From the NCBI GenBank assembly GCA_963678705.1, contig OY783207.1, positions 3,844,001 to 3,908,000 of the forward strand: a stretch of 64,000 nt of DNA. Direction: 5' to 3'. This document shows positions 55,871-64,000 of this stretch, piece after piece (within the stretch, counting starts at the first letter, position 1; the number at the start of each line of letters is the position of its first letter). The translations under genes and the position numbers were made by a program. Origin of the DNA: Panorpa germanica. Taxonomy: Eukaryota; Arthropoda; Insecta; Mecoptera; Panorpidae. The notes under the pieces were generated by a model that saw only the letters and a program-made list of their open reading frames with translations, did not search any database and was not told where the DNA came from.

Positions 55871-57492
55871 GGCATTAACATACAGCGTGTTACGTCATAC
55901 GCTATTTATGACATTTGCATATGTTACTCATGTAATATTGACTTATTGTTGTAGGATATCATTATTATATACCAGTAGCTTATTAATAGTATCAGCTCAT
56001 TTGCATAAATACATAATAACATATTATTGTGGAACGTTCACTGACACGGTGTTTTGACACATATTATTCTGATTAGATTTTATTTCGCACTGTAGTGAAT
56101 ACTAATAGGCTATTCTATAACGCGATAAGTATTGCATGAAGTTTCCTCATAGGAAATTGTAACGAAAAAAATTTTTAAATATAGTTTTGTTAAAATGTTA
56201 TGCGCTAGATAAGGTTGGAAGATTCGCGTTGTACGAGGGATTTCTGAATTTGAAACTATTTTATTACATACATTTTAGTTTGACATATTAAAGCAAGAGT
56301 AGAGCAGGCACGTTCTACAGGCATTCCATTGAATCTACCCAAAGATTGAAATATAGGTTAATATATGTATATCCAGCTTGTCACCAGCTAATTCCAAACT
56401 ATTTCTTATATAGAAATTAGCTAGACTCTTGCTAGCTTTCTAGTAGCTAATTAAAGTGTTACATTGTGTTTTATTTTCTATCTGATATATCTATTTAAAA
56501 TATGAATTTCTGTTCTGTCGTTGCTGTTTTATTTTTTAACCTACTTCTGATATGACTAATCAGTATAATAAGTAATCGATTGTATTTAACTTTGTTCATC
56601 ATATTTATAATATCAAAACTTTATTTGTTGCGCGAGTCAACTCTTAAGTGATGTTTGATTGGTACTTTTTTGTATTTCCTAAAGAAGACACCAATTAATA
56701 AAAGACTCATTGATGACTTTTGATCCTTTTAATGATAAAAGTATTATTGTTTAATATTTTCCATAATATTACGACTTATTAAAATTTAATTGGATATTTC
56801 AGGTTTAGTAGTATATAAATTATTAAACATAGTTCACAATCCCATTTGGAACTTTTCCAAAATTCAAATTTGAGTAAATTTGAAATAAACACGAAAAACG
56901 TATCGATCGTCCAGTTCATTAGTCAGATATCTCTACGTTATGAGAAAAGAATAATACAATATATTGTGATTTTTATTAGTTTATATTTTAATGTAATTTT
57001 ATTAGTTATTCGACTATTGAATCAGACAGAGGGTACACTCTTACGAATAATTGCATATTCAACTCAAATTTCGATTATTCTGAGATATCCTACTAATGAA
57101 CTGGACGCTCGATATGTAAGTAGCATTCACGAAGATTTAATACTTTTTATAATACAAAAAAAACCTGTTAGTTTATCACATAACCAGTGATTTCAATAAA
57201 TTAACTATAATTACCGCGGCAAAAATCTTTTACTTTTAAATTAACATAAAAAATATTTCTAAAGAAGCTAATTTTGTTAGTCAATTATCATTAACAATAC
57301 AACACAAATTTTAATTAGTTAATTTCGCTGACAGGGTTCAAGAAACTAATAAAACCATGTGTGTGGGTTTTATAATAATTAAATTAAATACAATAAAAAT
57401 GGCCACTAAAATAATAAACAATTTATGGCGTATAATTGATGTGAAATGATCATATTGATTATTTGATCTAAATAACGTCATTTTGTCTCTGG
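55871..57492. other. no gene recognised
   Basis: AT-rich flank upstream of the candidate promoter. The 114-codon frame at 56846-57190 has no family likeness and no exon-like codon character. Confidence 0.4.
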
Positions 57493-57548
57493 ATTTTATA
57501 AAACAACGGGACCTTCGTCGTCAGTTCGTCGATTCGTCGGTTCGTCGG
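57493..57548 (+). promoter_or_regulatory. candidate core promoter: TATA box and insect initiator
   Basis: TATAAAA at 57497-57503 is followed by TCAGTT at 57521-57526, the arthropod initiator, with the A at 57523 about 26 bases after the start of the TATA box. Four TTCGTCG copies (57514, 57525, 57533, 57541) surround the predicted start. The segment is much richer in CG dinucleotides than its flanks. Confidence 0.55.
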
Positions 57549-57748
57549 GCGACTAACGGCAATTCAAAAACAGCCGCGAGCCCGCAATATTTCTCGTATG
57601 GTATGTAGTCGTACAAGCGCCAAACCGTATATACTAAATATACCTGAGTCACCTGAGCTTGACAATGAAGTGGTCACCGCAAGTTAGACAGAGATAGCAA
57701 TAGGAACAAAAAAAAAAACTTGTCTCACGTGAAACTGTGACAGCGACG
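57523..57748 (+). other. candidate non-coding first exon ending in a consensus donor
   Basis: It runs from the predicted initiator to GCGACG|GTAAGT at 57749, a near-perfect splice donor. No long frame crosses it. A short upstream frame (ATG at 57666, about ten codons) lies inside, as is common in 5' leaders. The GC content drops sharply after the donor. No coding exon follows on the plus strand before the window ends, so the gene, if real, continues to the right. Confidence 0.45.
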
Positions 57749-59422
57749 GTAAGTGAATTATTTGGGCATTTAAAACTGAAAAGAATTTCATTGATAAATT
57801 TTTGACTACAAAAAAACAATTACGAGTTTTATTATTTGAATTATGCTTGTGTTTATGCGTTGGTATCAGATGTATTTTTACGTATCGCTTGCTAATTGTA
57901 CCACTAAATTCCTTGTAAGTGAATCAAAAGGAATTAAACTGGAAATCTTCTACAAAGGTAAGGTACAGGAGCCGATTGTATTCTTGTCTGCAGCTCTGGA
58001 GTTCTTAAAATACCACTTTCTTATAAATAATTTTTTGATCTATGAATTCATACTCATAAGTATTGTTCCGAATAAAATTTTAACATTTATTTTAGGAGAC
58101 TTACAAAAATTAACATTTATAAAGCACTTACATTTTTTTTAAATTTCATACGCATTGACATAAATATATTATTACTTATAAGTATCTATTTATCTCTCTC
58201 TTACTCATTATTTTATATACATCACTTAACAATAGAATCCATATTATACACCCATAGCAGGTATTGAGACATTTCTTTTGACCATCTTAAGTTTAAAAAA
58301 CGTTTACAGAGTTTGAATTACATAAGACGATCATGATTTTGTTTAGGACTAAGGGAGGGTCATATAATAATGTTTAGGACGAGACGAGGTTTAATTTAGT
58401 ATGAAAAGAGGAGTATATTTCCCTTTTAGTATCAGGATAGGCAGTTTATACGCCAGAAACGTTAGTTTGTTCGCAAGGATGATCACAAAGGATAACCTAC
58501 AAAAAATTGCTACACCTATTATAATGGAATTGTTCATAAAACAATACAGATTTTAAAAAACGGTAAATATCATTGTTTCAAATAAAATAATCTTAATACA
58601 GATCTGTAAATCTATTGTTTTGAATCATTAAGATTATCACATTTATTTATTTAACCATATTGTAGACATACAGACGCAGCGCATCCAACCGGATATTTTC
58701 TTAACTAAATTATTGTTGACCTAAAATGGCGGCAGTACCGTTTTGTAAATATGCTAATCGGTCATTTTGATCTAACCTGCAAATAAACGAAACGCGAAAT
58801 GTATGCTTTGCTTTATATACCAGCATTGTGAGATAATAAAAGCAGTTTATTTAGTTAACAGCAGTTTTATGCGGTGTTCCACTACTGGGTAATATTCCTA
58901 TGAAGTGGCAAAGAATGCGTAAGGCAAATTTTGGGAGGAAATTTTAAAATACAATAATATGTGTGATCCTGATCCGACATTGATAGAGCAAGGGTGTATA
59001 TTGAAGGGGTATTAAAAAGTATTCCCGTATACATGTTGCTAAAGCACAACATGCTTTTGTTAATCTGTGCAGGTCCCGTTATCGTCACCATGTCAGCGAT
59101 AACCCGCGTTGGCTGTGACAGCTCAATAATTGCCATCAACGAAGCAGGGTGATAGCAGTAAATTGATAGTTAGGTGCAAAAAATGTAAGTGCTTTATGTA
59201 TTTATGTGATAAAAGCATTTCACCGAAGTTAAGTTGCCTAGGTCTACTAGGTTGCACTGTCAATCGCCAATTGTTTTTGCAGAGTGTAAAGTAATAACGT
59301 TATCTTGTAAGTAAAGAAAGAAATCTGTAAATGAAGTTGTATTATATCGAAACATGAATGGGCATTTAGTGTTTTGTTGTGTTTTTTGCGAAGATTAATG
59401 TCTTCATGAATGAATTAAGTAT
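57749..59422 (+). other. probable intron or intergenic, no gene recognised
   Basis: Mostly AT-rich. A block at about 58980-59150 has higher GC and an 85-codon minus frame without family likeness. Confidence 0.35.
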
Positions 59423-59922
59423 CATTCCCACTCACTGCTTTAATTTAATTTTGTATTTAATTTAAATTATTTAACATATGGCAATACGCGTATTCATACA
59501 CAATATCATTTTTAATTTAATTTATTTTTTAAGTTTTCTTAGTTTTTTTAGAACCTTACAAGGTCCAATGTTTTAAATTAAAACTATTAAATTAAGAAAA
59601 ACTATATTATATTATAACCAAAATGCAGTAGAATTTATATTTAAAAGAAGTTTAATGTCAGTTTGTCAAAAATAAAGGAATAATAAAACAATTTCTATTA
59701 CTAATTGTTATTACAAATAGCAATTATTTTACCTTCAATTTTGTTCAACTGCCGAACTGTCAAAATTTATATTACTAAAGACGCATGCTTAATGCGCTAA
59801 ATTAACTAAACTCAAATTAAAACACGAATGTGACTAGGAATGCCTATTCTGAAAACCTGAAATCTAGATTAAAATATTAGATAAAAACAGTAAATTAAAT
59901 ATCAAAACTGTGAGTGGGAATG
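59423..59922 (+). mobile_element. MITE family A, complete 500 bp copy
   Basis: Begins CATTCCCACTCACTG and ends CTGTGAGTGGGAATG, near-perfect 15-base terminal inverted repeats. It is the uninterrupted reference for the copies at 1-284 and 3949-5042. No coding capacity. The target duplication could not be defined with certainty. Confidence 0.8.
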
Positions 59923-60954
59923 AGGATTTGCGTTTATTATAATTGTATCTAAATGCACATTTTTATGAGTCTCATAATTCTATTTATCTTTCAACAAGAG
60001 CGGTCATTTTAAATCAATAAAGAAACGCAATATTTCGTTGAAAAGTGGTGATATTTTTATTTTAATCTAAAGTACAAACTCTGAGGTTAGTAATAAAATA
60101 CAATATCTGCAATATGTCACTGAAATATTGCACCGAATATAAGAAAACTTAGGGTTTCTGTCAGCCTTGGAATTTTGACATATACAGATCGGTTGAGAGT
60201 TCTGACAATATACATATTCGATTGAAATTGATTATTCATAAATGAATAATATGTATATTATAATTGACTTTTAATTGAAATACCCTGACGTGTTAAATAA
60301 TATGAATTATTTCCATTATATGACACATTGATAGATATTGTACAAGTCCCGGTACTTGTGATATAATGACAGTACTACTGACAGTTTAACGTCTCTATTA
60401 CAACGCCCGATAGATAGATGTAGGTGGAATAACATTACGGACACGACAGGTGCTACGATTTAGCAAGTCATTTTGCATTCACATCAGAAAACTTATCGAG
60501 CACTTTTACATGGTCATTAACAGCTAAATCCGGTCTCTTATTGCAAACTTCATGTGTATATACTTTTATAGAGCATTGTTATATAACGTACCGATGACAT
60601 CTATATTATTGAGCAATTTAAAAGATAAACTAAGTGCGTATGCACTTAGCAATACAATCACAGAAAGTAGATATTTTATTACAAGATTGTAAAATTATTA
60701 TTTAATGGATACTTTCTGTGTGTGTGAACCTAATAACGGAAATGTTAAAAGACATAAGATGTCCAACTTAAGAAATATCAACAAAACAACGTTTTTCTTT
60801 TTGATTAAAGTGACTTGTTTATTTAATTAAGCAAATAAATAAAGTATACTCGTTTAATAATTTGTAAAGAGTGTCACTAACGTCTGGTTAAATATTTAAA
60901 TATATTTTTTATGTGGTGTGTGTGTCTAATGATATTATGTAAATAAACGGTATA
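59923..60954. other. no gene recognised; one dispersed repeat
   Basis: Near 60205-60280 is a block (ACATATTCGATTGAAATTGA and ATTGACTTTTAATTG) repeated at 62255-62325. Otherwise AT-rich and non-coding. Confidence 0.4.
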
Positions 60955-61772
60955 CAGGGATCAACTAAATGTGGCCCGCGGATTCCTTAAAAATCAATTA
61001 TTTCATTTATTTACTATCGTGGCCTCATATATACGAATTACACTACTGGCTAAAAAGTTTATGATTATAAATGTACTTAATCAATTAAACTTTATAACTA
61101 TCCAATATTTAATGCAAGCGTTGCTCTCATTCAATTATGATTTTTAGAAATTTGTTTGATTTGAAGGTTATCATGTCTAGTGTCTGGGCAACAATCAATT
61201 ATATTCCAAAAAATGGATTTGAATTATCAGTTAAAACGTTTTGCAAAATTTTGATTTTTGTGATTTATTATTGCATAGTGAAAACGAATACTATTAGATA
61301 AGTCGGTGATTTGAAGAGAATTTCTTCTTTAATTCAAGATATTTTTCAACATACATACATTTTTTACAGCTCCAGTTTTTTTTCTAACTTTTTATGGTCT
61401 CCAAAAACTATGATTTGTCAGTCGTTGGTTCAGGAATGAATTGCTTATTTAGTGGCATTTTTTGCTTTACGTTTAGAAGCAAAAATGGTCACAATTTTAT
61501 AGCTATTCTAAAATACTGTAATCATTAAAAAAGACTTTATTATATTTTCCTTAAAAAGGTATTACTAAGAATATTTTTGAGTATGCAAATCGCAAAATTA
61601 TAGGTTCAGAATGGTAAATCCTAAAACGTTGTATATTAGGTAAAATCGTTTACGTAACAAATAATTTTTTTATGTTAGATAACTGCGCCTTCTAAGGTTT
61701 ATATTTATCCGCCCGCGGTGTACTTTCAATATTTTAATATGGCCGCGGACTCCAAAAGTTTCAGGATCACTG
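60955..61772. mobile_element. hAT-like non-autonomous element, about 0.8 kb
   Basis: Left end CAGGGATCAAC, then TGTGGCCCGCGGATTCC. Read on the other strand, the right end is CAGTGATCC, then GGAGTCCGCGGCC. CAGxGATC ends with a subterminal GGCCCGCGG block are usual for hAT elements. The interior is AT-rich without a transposase frame. An 8 bp target duplication was not visible. Confidence 0.6.
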
Positions 61773-64000
61773 GACTGAACTCTTACAATAATAGAATAAT
61801 TTTAAATAAAACATAACGTCAGATGAATTTCAAATAATATTCTAAATATAAAAAATGTTATATAAATTTATGTAAAGTGGATATTAAGTATGTATAATAA
61901 TTAATTTGCCAAGCCCATTTCTATACGTTTGAAACGGTTTCTGACATATGGAGTTATGAAATAAAATAAATTATTATAAAAGTAACGTAAAAAATCGATA
62001 AATAATTTTAAGAATATACAGGGTATAGAGTAAATCTATGTCAATATTGAAAACGGTGAAAAAAAGATAGTCAAAAGTATTATGTCAGTATCTATAGTTT
62101 CTATATTTGGTAATAAATGGATTGTACAAATATTATAAATAGATTAAAATTTGTGCGCTATTTGGCTAATACATCGCTGTGACTTCAACCCCGAGCTGAC
62201 CATGACATCTTGCAGAGGAACAGAAGTGCCTATTATATAGATATAGACCTGGCAATGTATATATTCGATTGGAATTAATTGTTAATAAATGAATATTACA
62301 TAAATATTGACTTTTAATTGTACTAAATCCTAATTATTGACTGACAAGTGTACAATCATGCACATATACAATTAGCAAAATTTCATTTGAATTAAAATTT
62401 GACGGCGATTCTTTCCATAGCGTGAACGCAATTGACATTAAATCAAATATCGGTACAAATATTCAGCCAATAAAAAATGTTATGACAGTGAATTGTTATG
62501 AAGTTCAATATAATACTTGTACTTGAATGTAGTAAGTGGTTCTGATGTACTTACGATGTACCTGAAGTACATGAAGTGAAGTGAAGTAGGCAGTCTTATG
62601 CGCATGCGCAATGGACTTAGGTTCAACGAACTCTTGGCTCATAGTTGTAAGCATGAGATACTCAAGAGAAGAATAGAACCAAAGCAAGGTCGCTGCATTT
62701 TATTTTAGATAAGCAGAAAAAATGTCATCATCCTATTAAATAGGTTATTAGCAAAATTTACGGATGTAAACATTATGTAATATATACGATTTATGTTTAC
62801 TGCAAATTGATTTGGTGAAGTTAAACAAATTCTTTGTAAGATAATTATATATATGTTGAATTCTTCATTTTACGTAATATATAAATTATTCTGTAGTAAT
62901 GAAATATTTTGCTCTATAGCTTACGCAAATTATATATTTAACAAATAGTTAGAAAAATATATAAAGTTTGTTAATAGGATAGTAGATATTTAGGTGGTCC
63001 ATCGTGTGTGTACACAAAACCAAATACATATTTATAAGTGTAGTTTAAAATAGATTATGTTATTTCTATTTAAAAATGTATGTAAGTAAGATCGGTTTTG
63101 CTTCTATTGGTACTTTTTTTGCAAAGAACAATTATTATTAATTTAACATGATGAAAGAAATATATGCATTAGTATATATATGTAAAGAAATTATTGTCGG
63201 TAAAACAGTGACCATATACTCATGGACGCCATAGATGACGTTGTAGGAATAACGGCCAACACAGTTGATATTTGTGGTCGACAGAACTCACTGTGCATAT
63301 TGTTAGATTATAATAAAATTAGATAAAAAGGAATTGACAATTTACGTAATAAACTTTAATTGTCGTTTCTTTGATTTCAGGTAAGATAGTATGATTTAAG
63401 TTAAACAGTGTAATTGTTATAATGTGTACGTAAATTACTAAAATATACTTTGATTTCAGAAGCAACAAATAATTTGATTAAAAATTTACAATTTCTAAAA
63501 TGTCTGTATATATAAGTTTCTACCGACAAGTGTAAAACTACAAGTGTCTTGAAATAGTCATGAAAATTCCTCAGCATCTTTAACACTAACGTATTATTAT
63601 TATAAAAAGAAGAATGACAAGAAATATACTACTATAGCTACAGACTAAACATTCCTAGCTACATTATTATTTAACCATTTGCTAGTATATAGCAAATTTG
63701 TATAATTTACGCAAGATAAATTAAAAACGTACATAATTTCTGCAAGAATTGTTTATGGCGGTGTTTTTTGATACCTTGAGGACAATAAATTTATCATGTG
63801 AAGTTGTAGAAATGTAAATTAAATATTCGTCTACGTGTTTTTTATATGTTTATAATAATTAGTTGTTAGACTATTTAGGTGTTATACATGTTGCATTTGA
63901 AAAATTTGCAGGATGTTTATATTGTCACAGATGTATGGAATTCGTATGGAGTTCGTATTGAAATCAAAGAAGTTTACATATAAATAATAAACTAATAGTT
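61773..64000. other. no gene recognised; probable intron
   Basis: AT-rich with small frames only. It contains the second copy of the repeat noted at 60205 and the splice-like site at 63358-63386. Confidence 0.35.
63358..63386 (+). promoter_or_regulatory. candidate recursive splice site (acceptor next to donor)
   Basis: The sequence TCGTTTCTTTGATTTCAG directly followed by GTAAGATAG places a 3' splice site immediately against a 5' splice site at 63380/63381. In insect long introns such zero-length exons serve as ratchet points. It lies 5.6 kb downstream of the candidate first exon on the same strand. Confidence 0.4.

Noticed and set aside
58882-59139. 85-codon minus-strand frame in a GC-elevated block
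   Set aside because: No family likeness and no consistent splice sites around it; noted only as unexplained composition.
60630-60652. Short near-palindrome CTAAGTGCGTATGCACTTAG
   Set aside because: Arms of only eight bases; too short to call a terminator, miRNA or binding site without other evidence.

Overview
The window is AT-rich animal DNA with short GT-AG introns, insect-type gene families and many short inverted-repeat transposons. It is almost certainly an insect; I infer Lepidoptera from the repeat style, but no single sequence here proves it. Reading the ORFs together with splice sites gives six gene models in the left 36 kb. The right 28 kb is mostly repeats and unassigned sequence.

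Layout. 1-5.1 kb: an intronless short-chain dehydrogenase (very-long-chain 3-oxoacyl-CoA reductase / 17-beta-HSD12 / HSDL1 type, + strand), bracketed by oppositely oriented copies of one MITE family. 5.2-8.9 kb (- strand): a three-exon Bar-class homeobox gene whose first intron holds MITEs and a LINE fragment. 11.2-15.3 kb (- strand): folylpolyglutamate synthase, with two complete, diverged versions of its first three coding exons upstream of one shared set of six exons. 16.2-16.9 kb (+): a small two-exon gene of unknown function with three copies of a short motif that also occurs once at the N-terminus of the next gene. 17.8-22.6 kb (+): a complete 13-exon EHMT/G9a histone H3K9 methyltransferase. 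23.5-28.0 kb: a 4.5 kb palindrome whose arms are arrays of about 146 bp repeats, lying between two convergent genes. 29.7-35.4 kb (-): a 14-exon gene for a PAN/apple plus zona pellucida (ZP) membrane protein of the apical extracellular matrix.

35.4-64 kb: MITEs, non-LTR retrotransposon fragments, dispersed direct and inverted repeats, and one hAT-like element. One stretch at 57.49-57.75 kb looks like a TATA/initiator promoter with a non-coding first exon ending in a consensus splice donor (+ strand). A juxtaposed acceptor/donor at 63.38 kb looks like a recursive splice site, so the right edge may lie in the long first intron of a gene whose coding exons are outside the window.

The genes do not form one pathway. 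Local relations that matter are the divergent pair Fpgs / small motif gene (start codons about 1 kb apart, with a short inverted-repeat element between them), the likely common origin of the small gene and the EHMT N-terminus, and the convergent EHMT and ZP genes separated by the palindrome. All gene models are read by eye from ORFs and splice consensus, without transcript evidence.
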